The notes beneath the pieces were generated by a model. The model did no database searches and was not told the DNA's origin. It was given only the letters and a program-made list of their open reading frames with translations. A DNA stretch of 64,000 bases from Diprion similis (taxonomy: Eukaryota > Arthropoda > Insecta > Hymenoptera > Diprionidae): contig NC_060111.1 in NCBI RefSeq assembly GCF_021155765.1, positions 7,687,981 to 7,751,980 on the forward strand, in the 5' to 3' direction. The position numbers were made by a program, and so were the translations under genes. Shown piece by piece: positions 11,937-25,136 of the stretch. Every line of letters starts with the position of its first letter. Positions within the stretch are counted from its first letter, which is position 1.

Positions 11937-13410
11937 CTTCGTTCTTGGATTAATCAACAGATAAACAAACTCTAAAAGCACCCGGATTGAACCACCGGAC
12001 GGACGGGCGATCGAATCGATCCCTGCTGTCGCTAATTCGGCCTCGACAGACGACGAGTGACAACGAACTGATCTGATCGCTCCTGACGCGACCGACGAGA
12101 GAATCCCGGTACCTGCACCTCTTTAATCGAGGTGATCTCATATATGAACCGCTGAAATACGCCACTCGCAGCATCTGTCGGATACATAAATAGACAGACG
12201 ATGCGAAATATGCGATGCAAACATCTGTACGGTCAGCGGTGGGTAAGTAGATTCGCTGCTTCCATTCAGGGTAGTCGGTAGTCAGATTATTTGCTAAGCT
12301 AGTTGCGCACAGATGGCACTCAAATCACCCAAAATTGCAATGACGAGATAACGCTTGAGATCAGCCAACTGTAGCAATGCAAATGAACGAGACGGTCAAG
12401 ACTTCTCTAATTAATAAAAACCAAATATACTTATATTTCATTCAAAAGTATTGCGAAGAGAAATAACAAGCGTCGTTAAAGAGAATAATTGAATAATTAG
12501 AAAACAAGCGAAGGCGTGGTGAGCTATGCTGGTCTTGTTGCGATACGTCTAGGGGAATCTGTTGTGCGCGTCATGTGGATATAGCGTGAGGTTGAACGTC
12601 ACGTGGATGCTGTATAAGGCAGAGTGAATTCCACACAACTCGCACAAACTGATGCACCAACAATTTTTCAAAGTAAGAGGCGTTTCTTTTACTGTCAACG
12701 GACATTCCTAACAAAGAACAACCAAAGGTAAGATTTCATGGGTGGTAAAAAGCAGCAGCAGTTTAGTAACTTACTAGATGTTACTAACATCGATCTAGTA
12801 ATTTTTGCAGTATAGCAGCGTTGATCATGAATTTGTTGCTCTTGCTGTTACTGCAATTCCCTAAAACTACTGAATACCAATTCCCCATGCAAGAGCCGAA
12901 CATCCCTATATCACAGATTTCCCTTGAGAAGTGGCTTGCATAGCGTTGAAAACTAAGTAAAAGATTTAATGAAATTGCTGCGTGCTCGAAACCAAACTTC
13001 GAACTGAAGTTAACCTTCCGCGAACCGCATCAACGGTGTCGCGAAAAAACTCAATTTAACTGTTTACAAAAAAATACTCAAGAAATAAAACGATGTGACG
13101 AAATAAATATGACAACATCGCCTTTTAAAAATTAAAATAATTCTCCGATACTCGACGTCGATAATATTTGAAAAAAGAAATGAACCTACTCGATAAAATC
13201 ATTGGTTTGATAGTGAATACGAATTATAGCTCGCTATGAAAAAGTAGTAAACATTTTTATCAAGTTAATCGGGCAGAAAGATCTTCTTAAAGGTATCTTG
13301 GATTGTCCTCGTGTTCCGGAATCATAAGAAATTCATTGAAATTTTATAAATCAGCGAACCAGGCCATCTTCAGTTTTGACCTCAGTGGTACAACAGCTGG
13401 CATTGGCAAC
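11937..13410. promoter_or_regulatory. Divergent Gdh/EloA intergenic region with possible EloA 5' exon
   Basis: These 1.47 kb separate the divergent start codons of Gdh and EloA. On the plus strand a TATAAG (about 12613) lies upstream of a consensus donor, CCAAAG then GTAAGA, at 12727/12728. A short noncoding first exon of EloA from about 12640 to 12727 is therefore plausible. The Gdh 5' UTR must lie on the minus strand just above 11936. Start sites are inference. Confidence 0.4.
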
Positions 13411-16400
13411 ATGTCTGTTGCAGAAATAATTCAGCATTATCAACGAAGTATAGAAAAATGTTCAGGAAACGAAGAAAGGGTGGGTAACCGCTCTAAAAGT
13501 ATTACATTTATATTATGCTAACACAAGCCTCTTCCTCATCGACAAATTTTCGGCCCCTTTTAATCCGATCGACATAACCTAACAATCACATGAAATCACC
13601 AAATGATGTAATTTGTCAATGTCACTGCTGCAGCAGTTCCATCGGTTTGGTTATTAACATTTGGAGCTGCTGTTAGCAAATTTTCTCTACTCTTACTCAA
13701 ACTGAATTCATGTATCACGGCATTCATCAAGTCTTGTAATCCTTATTGTTACCATCTGTTTGGCATATCTGCTGTTTCTCAGACTTGCTCCAATTTATTT
13801 ACTGCAAAAAAAAAAGCGAGAAATCAATACGAAATTGTAATACACTACTAAAGTGATTTGGCTGATAGCCGATACTTCAATTAATGTTATTGAAATAAGG
13901 ATTCAAATCACCGTATAGTTGAATATGAGTAATTTCTCTTGAAAAATTAAATGAATTTTTAGTTGAAATCTGCCATTTTCAGCTTCATCGTCTCAACATT
14001 TTATTATTTTATAGCTGGCTAGTTGAGAGTAAAATTGACTAATTTTTTTCAAATTGTTCAAGCAAAATTTTCCTATAAAATGTTATGAATCCAAATTTTA
14101 ATAGCTTCCCTTGAACTTTATCTAATTGAGAGTGTACGTATCATTTATTTTAAAATTATTATCTCAAATCAAGTAGGATTCCTTACAGCGATGAACATAT
14201 CACTTGAAGACCTTGAAGAAATTTTAATGAGTGATTCCCAAAACCCTTATTTTCTAATTGATCTTATGAAAAATGAAATCAATTTAAGAAGTGCTTCTTG
14301 AGTCTTTAAAATTTTCACGACTTGATTTTCTCAATAGATGCTGTACTGCATTGGAAAGCTGTACAGATTACCAGTTACCGTGCAGCATTTGCAAGAGACC
14401 GGAGTTGGTAGGACGGTCAATGGTCTGCGAAAGTATGTAGGGGATGTCGGCGATGCTGCCAAAGCTTTGGTGGCCAAATGGAAGACGATGGTCGCTGATG
14501 AGGAATCCAGTGATGGAGAGCCAGCAACGGACGACGAGGCGAACATATCCGAGCCTCCGGACGACTATGACAACAATTCAAATTCTAGAAAAAATGATAA
14601 GGATAGTAGCGACGACAGAGATGATAATAGGAAAGAATCAAGGTATATGGGCAATATAATAGTAAGATCATTCAGGTGTTGAATTTAATTACCGTGCAAT
14701 GAAACGTAATATTTAAATAATGTCTATAGAATGTTTCAATAAAATCGTTATAGTTTTTTAACTGCATCAAGTTTCAAGTAATTTCATATGCTCACTGCTA
14801 CCTTTGACTTACATTATCCGCAGTTTGTGCATTTTTAAAACAGGTAGGTAACCGTTTAAATATTTCTGTACTTGCTGATAGAATTTGACGTTTCAACAAC
14901 ATCAAAGGGTTCCTCCTAAATCAGGTTCACTTCTATTTGTGAAGTTTTAAAGAATTCTTTGAAATTTATTCAATTCCTGTCAAACATTTTCGAATATTAC
15001 AACAGCTTTTAAAATATTATGAAATATTTATAATCTCTTGATATTCTGTGAAATTCTTGGACTTGATATAAATTTTTTCCAATCGGACAGTTCGTTTTTG
15101 TATACCAAAAGATCTTTGGAATCCTCAGATGATCTCTGAAAACAATTGGTGACAATACTTGAAACTATATCAAATTTCATAAATTTTTTGTTATCTTCTA
15201 TAATACTGAGATCGATCCGAAATCTAACATCCCTTCGATCTAGTGTCTATAAAGAATTGTCGCTATATAGCTGCATTCCTAATTTATGAATGATTTTGTA
15301 TTTTACAGGTCTGGAAATCAACAATTGAAAGAAAGACATGGAATTAAATCAAGCAAAAATGAAACAGCAAGAAATAATCTAAAAACATGTTCCACGGATA
15401 AGTCTAAATCTAAAGATAGCTATAGCAGCAAATCTAATAGCGTTAGTGGCAGTGAAAAGGATGGACAGTCAAAAAGTGAAATAAATAAATTGGAGTTAAT
15501 TGGCGAATCAAAAGATGTTAAAGAGGACAGACGCGAGATAAAGTGTCATTCTAAGTCTGAGAAGAAATCAAAAAGTGATAGAAGCTCCCGGGATCACAAG
15601 CATGACTCAAGAAGAGAAGAAAAAAGCAAGAACAAGGACAAGGACGGTAGCAAAGTTACCGACGATTTGAAAAAAGGTTCCTGTAAAGTGTCTAGCAGTA
15701 AGTCTCGGGACGTAAAAAAAAGTGAAGGAAATCACAGGAAACGGAAATTGGATAGTTATAACGAGAAAGAAAGCAGTAAAAAAAGAAAGCATTCTGAGTC
15801 TGATAGTGAAGAAGAAAATGAAGTGCTTGCCACAAACTGTGAAGATGAGCGTAAAAAAATTTTAAAAGCACTGTCTAGCGAATCAGAATCTGAGGAAGAA
15901 ATTTCAAACATTCAGATCAAAGTGGAACCGCCGTCGCCTCCACCCCAAAAAAAGGACTACGATCACCGCAACGAAGAAGCACGAGGTGAAAATAAAAGCA
16001 TGAAGGAGAAGTCGGAAAGTCGAAATTTGAACAAATCGAAAGGATCTGACAATGGTGAAAGCACAAAACGTGAAGAAGAGAAAGGGAAGAGAAAAAGCAG
16101 CAAATTGGAAGATAAAACAGAGCATAGAAAGAGCGAAAAACGAAAAGATGACGGACACCATATGAACAGGGAATCTTCCAAGTCGAAACCTAATTCTGGT
16201 GTTTCTAGTAGTAATGATAAAATTAAGGATAAAGACAAGGACAAGGAGAAACATAGAGAAAAAAAAGATAATAAAACTCACAATGATCTAAAAGACGCTA
16301 AGGCATCGTCCAATTTCAAAGAACCCAAAGAAAAGAAAAAGGTTAAAAAGGAAATGAATGGCGATGAGGGGATCGATTGCAATTCCGGTAAGTTTTTCTT

Positions 16401-19400
16401 TACCAATATTTTTCAACAATAGTCGATAAACTTGGCACGAAATCAATTTTTTTTTTATACACCTATCTATACCATCGTTTCAATTAATGAGGCTTATACA
16501 TCTGGAAGATTCAAAAAAAGAATTTTTATTTCCAATGTTCCGCAGGACATGCTCTTCAGTTTTTGCGTTAGCTTTCTATAGTATTTGGGCAAGATGATAA
16601 TACAAATCATGAAGCCCGGAATAAGTACCCTGCGGAAAATTGGAAATATAAATACTTACTTGCTGATCACGTCTAATAGAACCAGAACAACGCCAAGTCA
16701 AGTAACATCGATGTAGAATAAGACTGTGTCCATGTCCAATAAATCTTGTGTAAAGTGGTCGAAGCCGAATCAAAATAAGGCAAAATGGACCTTTTCTGAA
16801 CCACGTTGATCGATTTTATCGCCTTTTCGATTCTGATTTTTGTCTTTGAATTTTCAGCACTTCCTGGTGCTAGAAAATTTTTTGTCTTCGTGTGTTTTTA
16901 GTGTAAAACAGTCTCATCTTTTGGAACATGAAATTCTGACGAATGAAATTCAATTCTGATCATCCGAGTAAAATTTCACTTATTTACTATTACCAAAGCC
17001 TATGCAGCACTGATGTGAAAATGCCATAATCGGTGCAATTCTACATACAATGCCGAACAAAAATATCCGAAACCTTTTTTGTTTCACTACAATAACTAAT
17101 AATTTGATTATAGGAATACATTTTTCGGTGTTATTGATATATGAAAAACTTTTTTTTGTTACTTATATTTGGCATTGCACGTAGAATTGTGCTGACTGTG
17201 GCATTTTCACATTGGTGATGCATAGGCTTTGATAATAGTAAAAATAAATATCATATAACGCGCTCAAAAAAGACTGACTAAAAAATCTCGTCGTAAAACA
17301 TTTGAAAAATGGTTTGAAAAATGGTTTATAAAAAAGCGATTTTTTTAATTCTCCAGGTACATATGCTACCTTAATTTAATTACTAATGTCATGAGTAGAT
17401 TTGTTAACTAACAAAGTCTGTAAATTTTTGATATCTATTTGTTAGTTGAAATATGTCAGGATATATGGTAGAGAATTGTTATATTAAGCTTTTCTGGAAA
17501 ATTGAAGGAGAGGATGAAATAAGAACCTCAAATATCAGCGATTGCTATTTTATTAGCAACTGAAAATGGGTATAAAGGAGGTGAGAGAGCAGGCAGAAGG
17601 GTGAACCTCCCTTTCTCGACAATTTTGCAAACCCCTGAAAATTCTTGTATCTTTTACTGATCATCGTCTATTTCATGCTAATTATTACCCAGGTGCAAGT
17701 TTTGCTGAGGCTCTTGGAATGTGTGCTTTTCCTTCATCAACGTCTCGTAAACGAAACAGCTCGCCAAACTTGACTTCATCGAAGACTATTAAAACTGAAC
17801 CAGGCACTTCGTCAACTTCACGTAGCAGATCTCCAGTTAGAATTACAAATGAAGTATCTTCAAGCAACGACAATTCGGTATATATTTTTGCATACTTGTT
17901 ATATATAATCGGAACAACCTCATTAAAAAATGTATAAATTCTGTTCTGAGATGTTGAAAATATTTCTTACTTTGTTTTAGCCACCGACTCTTCTATCACC
18001 GAATGTTAAGCTTGAGCCATTAAGTGTTGATTTGGCATCAACTTTACCTGAAATCAGTCCTAACTACAAACCATTGCCATATGTAAATCCTCTGAATCGT
18101 AAGCAAGAGGAAGATAGGGCTCTTAACAATGTTATCTATGCCAAGAGTCAAAGGTAAACAGATCACTTTTCTAGATTAAAGAAAAATCAAATAGGGTAGA
18201 AGAACTCAATTTGATTTTTCACGCTAGAGAAGAAACTATTCATGTAAATGCTTACATTCTTCTTGCCAATTATGTGCATTTGTATTTTGCTCAAATAGGC
18301 TTTTTTAAAACCAACCAATTATCAATTTTACATGGTTTTTTCTAAAAATGTTTCATTTGATGATTTACACATTTCTTATTACTATTTACATACCAGTTTA
18401 TGATAAGATTTATGGATATTGATCAATGATCGATTAATCCAAGTGATGATGAATGATTTTCAGAACAAAAGTCTACTCTGGAAACAAGTCTGGTTATAAT
18501 AACGTTCCAACACTTTACGACATGTGTATCAGGATATTAATTGAAAATATTGAAGGTGAGATATGTAGTATTGTGCACGGTTTTAAGCTAGCTGTAAGAA
18601 TATTGCTTAGGGAAAGACTTCAGACTATAAGGATGTAGACATTTATAATATAGGTATAGACTCAAATCAGCAGATGGCAGACACGCGGACACTTTGGAGA
18701 AATTTTTTTAAAAATATCACAAGATTGTAAATAAGAGGCGTCGCTTTGAATTTTCATTCAAAACCGATATAGTATTCATGAAAAATATTATCATAATATA
18801 TCAATTACAGCTCTTGAATTTACCGGTGGAGTTCCATACGACATTATTAAACCAGTTTTGGAACGAGCTACGCCAGACCAACTCTTCTCACTAGAACATT
18901 ATAATCCTTATTTAATTGAGGATACAGATACACTTTGGCAGTATCATTGTAATCGAGAATTCCGGTCGAAACAGCGGGAAGAAATGGAAACATGGCGGGA
19001 GATGTACATGGTATGATATGGAAAATCGGAGACGAGATCTGATTGAATTATTGTAGGATGGTTTTTAAAAATTTTCCTTACATAGTAGAAAGTCAAAAAA
19101 AATAATTGTGAATAAATTGATTCTTAATATAGCGATGCTTGGATGAACGAGAAGCAAAACTGAAGGCCTTGACTGCAAACATAAAACAGTCTATAGACAA
19201 ATCACTCCCAGTAAGGCAAACAAAGCTTGCTTACGTTGACAATGTGGTAAAGCCTCCACGAAATGTACTTCGGAAACAGGCCAAGTATGGCACTGCAAAG
19301 GATACTACCACATCCACATCTGACCTCAAAAATAAACTGATATCTGGTAGTGGCGCACCTACCAATATTTCTGTTCCTGCACCGCCGATGGCACGATCAC

Positions 19401-19702
19401 GAATTTCATGTATGCATACATAAAGTTTAAAGAAATGTTCCTAGATTTGAATGTGCATGGAACTCCGTTTGAATCCTTTTCGAATTATTACGAATAATGA
19501 TACTCTTCAAGTATGTAGACATAACAGCTTACGAAAGTCGGAATTATTCTTACATATAAATATCAATTGACAGGAGCCCGAGCTATGTTTGTTATTGTCT
19601 AACAGTGTTTATTTATTTTCAGCTTCGAGCGTAGTGAAGAAACCGAAAGCTCCACTTATGGCCAAAGCTTTACAATTGATCAAAGGAAGATACAAACGAT
19701 AG
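13411..19702 (+). CDS. EloA: Elongin A (RNA polymerase II elongation factor and ubiquitin-ligase adaptor)
   Basis: Nine exons join in phase: 13411-13479, 14338-14642, 15309-16387, 17693-17877, 17981-18153, 18464-18555, 18811-19010, 19133-19409 and 19623-19702 (819 aa). In this family Elongin A stimulates Pol II elongation and recruits Elongin B/C and Cullin 5. Residues 1-75 form the TFIIS N-terminal (LW) domain, with LPVTVQHLQETGVGRTVN. Residues about 80-545 are a charged Ser/Lys/Glu-rich linker, largely from one 1079-bp exon. TLYDMCIRIL (620-629) fits the BC-box (T/S)LxxxCxxxL. The Elongin A/F-box-like segment follows, with TGGVPYDIIKPVLERATPDQ and YNPYLIEDTDTLW. The C-terminus is basic (LIKGRYKR). 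The start matches the family N-terminus (SVAEIIQHYQRSIEKC). The first donor, GTGGGT, is weak but is the only phase-compatible choice. Confidence 0.95.
16979..17252. mobile_element. Inverted-repeat MITE in EloA intron 3
   Basis: The left arm (TATTTACTATTACCAAAGCC, then ...AATGCC near 17052) pairs with the right arm ending ATAGGCTTTGATAATAGTAA at about 17252. Identity is imperfect over roughly 75-80 bp, including matched GTGAAAATGCCA blocks. There is no coding content. The insertion is intronic and does not touch the EloA frame. Confidence 0.65.
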
Positions 19703-22700
19703 TGTACCTAACTATGTAATTTTTATTACGTGATGAGGTATAATATTATGTGACCATGAACTACATCAAGATTTGAATTACTGTAACGAATTTATATTAT
19801 TGATTGCTGCGTGATTAGGTTTATTTTTTGTAATTAACAGTGAAAAAACTGATATTATTTTTCCTTACGTTTAAGTTTAATTTTCCAAATTCCTAAGTAA
19901 TCTGCTTGAGATTGATCGTATGATTGTAGACCTTAGGCATTGAACGAATAACGGTCAAATATAAGTAATTATAATCAGTTCAGTTTATTATAATCGTTAG
20001 ATTGTATTGCGTAAACAGCGAGAGTAACAATTTTGCCCAACATTCACAATTTTTTCTGATAAAAGAACCAATTTAGTTGGACGTAGATTTTGCCTGATTC
20101 ACCAAATTTTAGGTTCTTCAAATCAGGTAATAATGTATCCATATTAGAACTTCCGTGTGAAATGCAGATATCTGATCCTTATTTTTGATCTATACACTTA
20201 GAATTCCGGTTTAGTTAGTCAGAACAGTGTGGCACATAGTATGTTCACGTTGTCGGCGTCCAAATTAATGGACTAAAACGGTTTTAATAGCAAATTTCGT
20301 GCATATCAACTTCGGTTGATACAAGAAAATTCCATAGTGAATTCATCCAATCAAACATCACATAAGATCATTTTTTTATTAGTGAATTTTTAAGATAGAG
20401 TCTATATATTACTCAGCCTTACATGTGAAAAGCATTGTCCGATACATATTTATATTAGATACTAGGACTGTGCGGGTACCAGAATCCGTCTGGTCGGAAA
20501 AAGTCTATTATTTTCGGGTTGGCTCTCGAGGTTTTTTGGGATTCCCAGATCTCCCGGTGAAAGATGATATACTATTTACTGAAAATATTAATGTTATTTA
20601 GATATACAACTTACTATTACTATTTAGTTCTTAGTATTTGTTCAATATTATAAATATTAGGTACGTTAGGTTACTCACGTTTCGGGTTTCTCAAAAATTT
20701 CAAGGGCCTGATGCTGGCTTACTTTGGACTTGTGAACAGAAAATTTTCCGTTTAAAGCTACCTTTTGATTGATCTATATAGCGCTTATCGTCGTGTTTAA
20801 CGAGTAAAAAGTAAGTCAGAATCAGGCCCCTGGTTTTCCAAAGATTTCGGGTCTTACGAAGTTTCCGGATTTCCCGAAAATCACAGGCTTCCTGAAGATT
20901 TCGATACAAATCCATCGCGAACTCGAACTTTTTTTACACCAGTTTTCGGGCACCCGTACAGTCCTATTGGACACATATTTTTTTATGACATGAAGTCATT
21001 TCAAATCTATGTGATGACTTTATCCGTAAAAATATTCTTATTTACTAATAAGTTCGTCAGTCAGACAAAACATTTACTGAATCTTGAGCTTTTTTCACAT
21101 TTAATTAAAAGAACAGAATTAATAATACTGATAATATAAGTGATTTGTGTAACTGTTAAACTCCGTTATTTTAATTATGCCTCTATTTCACTAAAATAGG
21201 CCACCCTGATCGCGTTCATTATAGTTATTATTAGAAACTATTTTTATTCATAAATAGTAGCCTTCTGTTAGTGAAAAGGAAAGTCTTTGTTTTGATAGAT
21301 TTTAGTAATCGAGTTATATACGAATCTAGGTTTTCATACTCCAAGTTTTTATGAATTAAAATGATATCGACTGAATTGTACGTTCTGAACAAAAACGTCA
21401 TCTCTGAATACTAATAGTAGATCAAATAAATTTTATTTAAACTTGATTCCTGCTTAATGGAAATGGTTCTGTCTCTATTCACCTATGCGACAATTTAACT
21501 CCATCTCAAACATACACAAAAGAGTACCTAGTGTATTGAATGTCTTTAAGAAAAATAAACTTAGGTGCAGTCTAAATTGAATCTGAAATAGTAGTTTCTA
21601 ATCACAACTATTTTACAAAAATTTTAAACCTCTATAATTCAATTGGCTAACACTAAATTCTGAAGCACCGTTTTCGTTCATGAATATCACGGTAATCATG
21701 GTGAATGGAAAGCATTTTTATGGTAATAGTTTTTCTTAGATAATACTGCCATCAATGATAACAATCTTCTCTTTAGTTTACATGAACATCCGATATCAAC
21801 TCTAAATGACAAATGCTATGCGATATAATGTCTGATCTATTAATTTCGAAGTTTTGATAATTTTAATTTTTCAACCACAGTTTACTTCTATGTATGTAAG
21901 TTAATAAACAAAGTTGTGTCAAAACATTAGTCTTTTAAAAATTGTATTTTCATTTTGTGAAATATTAATTTTATTTACAATATTATCATGTACGTGAATT
22001 AGGAAGTAAGGGCATAAGATAATGGAATGAAAACTGTAAAAGTGGAAGAAATGTATTTAGTGTACAACATGTGGATATACATAATTATACATGGCTCGTT
22101 TATACAGCGTGTGCAAAGTTATAGGTAATAGAAATTCCTTCACATTATAACGATTCGAGTTTTAACTATGTATGTATGTATAAATAAAGTCATTGAAGAC
22201 GACTTTAACTGATAAAAAGTACTTTGCATTGTTATTGTTACATATTTATTTTTTCACTCTTAATATCATTAAACCACTTGCTTTTCCCACCCATCTTAAT
22301 AAATTAATATGTATTCACTTACGTCATAAATTGCCTGTAAACCAAATGTTATATCCGAATTTCAATTTTTCTGGCTATGAAGACAATTTAATGAGCTAAT
22401 ACACCAGACTGGATGATATTTATGCAATTTACCGAGTTCACATTACATTCAATATCATGATTGTTCTGACTTACGTGTAAAGGAAAGTTGGTTTGTACCA
22501 GCATTTGCAAGTGTCTGTTTCCTGTTATATATAATTTTTTAAGGAAGTTACTTCTACATATCTGCTAATATCCTGCAACCAATCGTAAGATACGTACACA
22601 TAGTAGGATTATTACAATTTTGAAATATCAACACTATTATCAGTATTTCAACACTGTAGCAACAAGAAATAAAGTTGCAGTCGTTAATTTTTTGTACCGT

Positions 22701-25136
22701 TTAGCAGCAGTGACACATTCATTGCACAAATGTTGATGCTTGCTTCGCGTATTATTCAAGGAAACATACATCAAATTTAAATCACTCATTGGGAAGAAGT
22801 TTAACTTCTAGTTGCTATCAGTTGCTTGCAAATACCCATTTAAACATTTATTCATATGAAGGATAATAATTGTAACCAAACTAAAGAAGCAAACAAAACT
22901 ATTCAGGATTATTGCTAGTCAGGCAATTAAGAATTAAATATTCCATATAATTACATGCATACCCAAAAAGTATACTATGCCAACAATATTGTTCAGGTAC
23001 TCAATATTGTAAAGTATTCGACGTTCGAATAAAAACTAACAAAATTTTCCATAATTTCCGAATTTAAAAGATACTAAATTTTTTGTGGACTAGTATGTAC
23101 GTACATAAGTAGGTAGAATCAACATCGGTATATAAATCATGTAGTTAACTGTAAACACTTTATATAATGTCTACCCGTTATCGGATTTAGTTCACCCATC
23201 ACTTAGGACCACGAAGTAGGGTAGCAACACTAAATTTTTTTTAAATATCATTATCAACGTCTAGGTTTGCAGGGATAAAAATTTACTGAATACAAATGAT
23301 GTATTCAAAACGACCCAAATCGACAATCAAAACGGTAACAGGATTTTTTGTACTAACAAAATGAATGAAGGACAGCTTTGAACAGAGAATTTACTTTAAT
23401 ACATGTGACAAATTTACAGAATAAGGACTCTGATTTAATTTAAGACGCTGAATCCTACCACAGCGAGTACGTTTTTGAACACGTATACTAGTTGTCTCAC
23501 ACTCAGAACTTTTCTCTTCCTCCTGTAGTGCGTGTGAACAGTGCCTTCGTGTGTAGTCGAAAAAGTACAAGAATTACCAGTCCCCAAAACGATTGTATTT
23601 TTACTTACTTTCTTACAAAGAAAAACTTTGCGTTTGGATTATTACAAAGATTTGGTAACAGGCGACGTAGCACTATCTTTGAGGCACGTGGGTGGCATTA
23701 TATACACCCAAGTACATAATTCTAGAATCATTGAAATGTTACTCCTCAATTTATACAGATGTGGAAAGTAGAGATAATTCTGAAAATTTTCATCATATCT
23801 AAATAACCGAGTTTTTTTCTTGCAATAAGTTTTCACAAATATTCATATTATCTCAAAGTAGTGCGATAAAAACTTTACAAAAATTGTGGGAATATTCCAC
23901 GATACTAGGAAATGAAAAGTGTACAACTTTACTGGAGGACATATGAAGAATCACAGATAACGGAACTGAAGTTGAACATCCTATTTACATTTACAAAAAC
24001 GCATACAAATCAGTGAAATTTGTGAAGAATAACTACTACATGGCCTTCAATATTCACTTTTTCTGTCAATTATTATTTTTACTTTGACTTGTGAGTTAGT
24101 GTTAGCAAGTATATAATTTCTTTGGTGTAAAACCGTATTGCCTATAGGACATATCCTAGGTTCTTGGTGCTGGACATTATTCTGAAAATTGTGCTTCGTT
24201 TATCCGGATCGGTTTCCAGATACATTTTAAAATAGTTTATGAAATGACTTCTTAGAATCTCGACTCAAATTGTATTTAGTATCAAAATATATTCAGAACA
24301 ATGCGTTATTGTGGATGTTTGATTTGTGATAAGTGGTGTTCACTGCAAACAAGATTATTCATTAAAAGTAAAGAATAATTTAGTACAAAGTATCTGAAAC
24401 GGATATGCAACTCATTATGTGAAAGTGCTTGTAGCAGTTATATAGTTTCAAAAATGGGCATGTTTACAATCAGATCTTGTTCAGATGTATCACGGAAAAG
24501 TCGGAATTTATAACCAATTTTGAATCGCATATCTTTTCTTATCTTTAATGCAGTATATTTACGAATTGGTTTATTAGAATTCACTATAAAAGTTCTAACA
24601 GTAAAAATCGTCAACGGTACTACTGCTAAAGTCATTGACACAATAAAGTCATGAAAACTGATAATCTTATTAAATTTAGGTAGTTATTTGCAGTTTATGC
24701 TGATGAATACAGATACCATATCAACTATTATGAGGCCTTATACGGTAATTGCTCACTTATACATTTTCTTTCCTACAGTGACGCGAATAAAATAAATAAT
24801 TCATAACTCAGTTACAGTAGTATACACACATTAGCCTACGACGTTCCAATACAAACAAGTGAGTCATTCTTCTGATGGTATTGTAGTGATAAAATACTTG
24901 AGCAATTTGTTGGATATACTTGAGAATTGTCTTGTCCAGATTGTGAGTTTGTGTTGTCCCTGAAAAATTCACACTCATTGAATTACATCAGCTTGCGGTC
25001 ATCAACATGTCTTTACAATCGTCCCGTTAAGTAGATGAAATTCTTTTAGTTTTAATGTGAATGACAGTATTCAGATTTTTTTCTGTTGTACACCCTCGAT
25101 TGGAAGTCCATTGAATATGTTTATTGTAATTCAGTT
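19703..25136. other. Convergent intergenic region, EloA/TAF5L 3' sides
   Basis: This 5.4 kb of AT-rich sequence lies between the stop codons of EloA (plus) and TAF5L (minus) and holds both 3' UTRs. I see no exon-like frame. The one clear structure is the TIR element at 20465-20964. Scattered AATAAA hexamers occur, but I cannot pick the functional ones. Confidence 0.6.
20465..20964. mobile_element. 500-bp TIR element with TA target duplication
   Basis: The ends GGACTGTGCGGGTACC and the inverted GGGCACCCGTACAGTCC are flanked by TA on both sides (20463-20464 and 20965-20966). A second, internal inverted pair (GGGCCTGATGCTGGCTTAC against GTAAGTCAGAATCAGGCCCC) lies inside. There is no transposase frame, so this is a nonautonomous element of the TA-inserting class. 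Confidence 0.7.

Noticed and set aside
15607-16281. Long minus-strand open frames opposite Elongin A exon 3
   Set aside because: They are the complement of Lys/Ser-rich codons, giving Phe/Leu-rich nonsense proteins. The plus strand has family-level evidence and consistent splicing.
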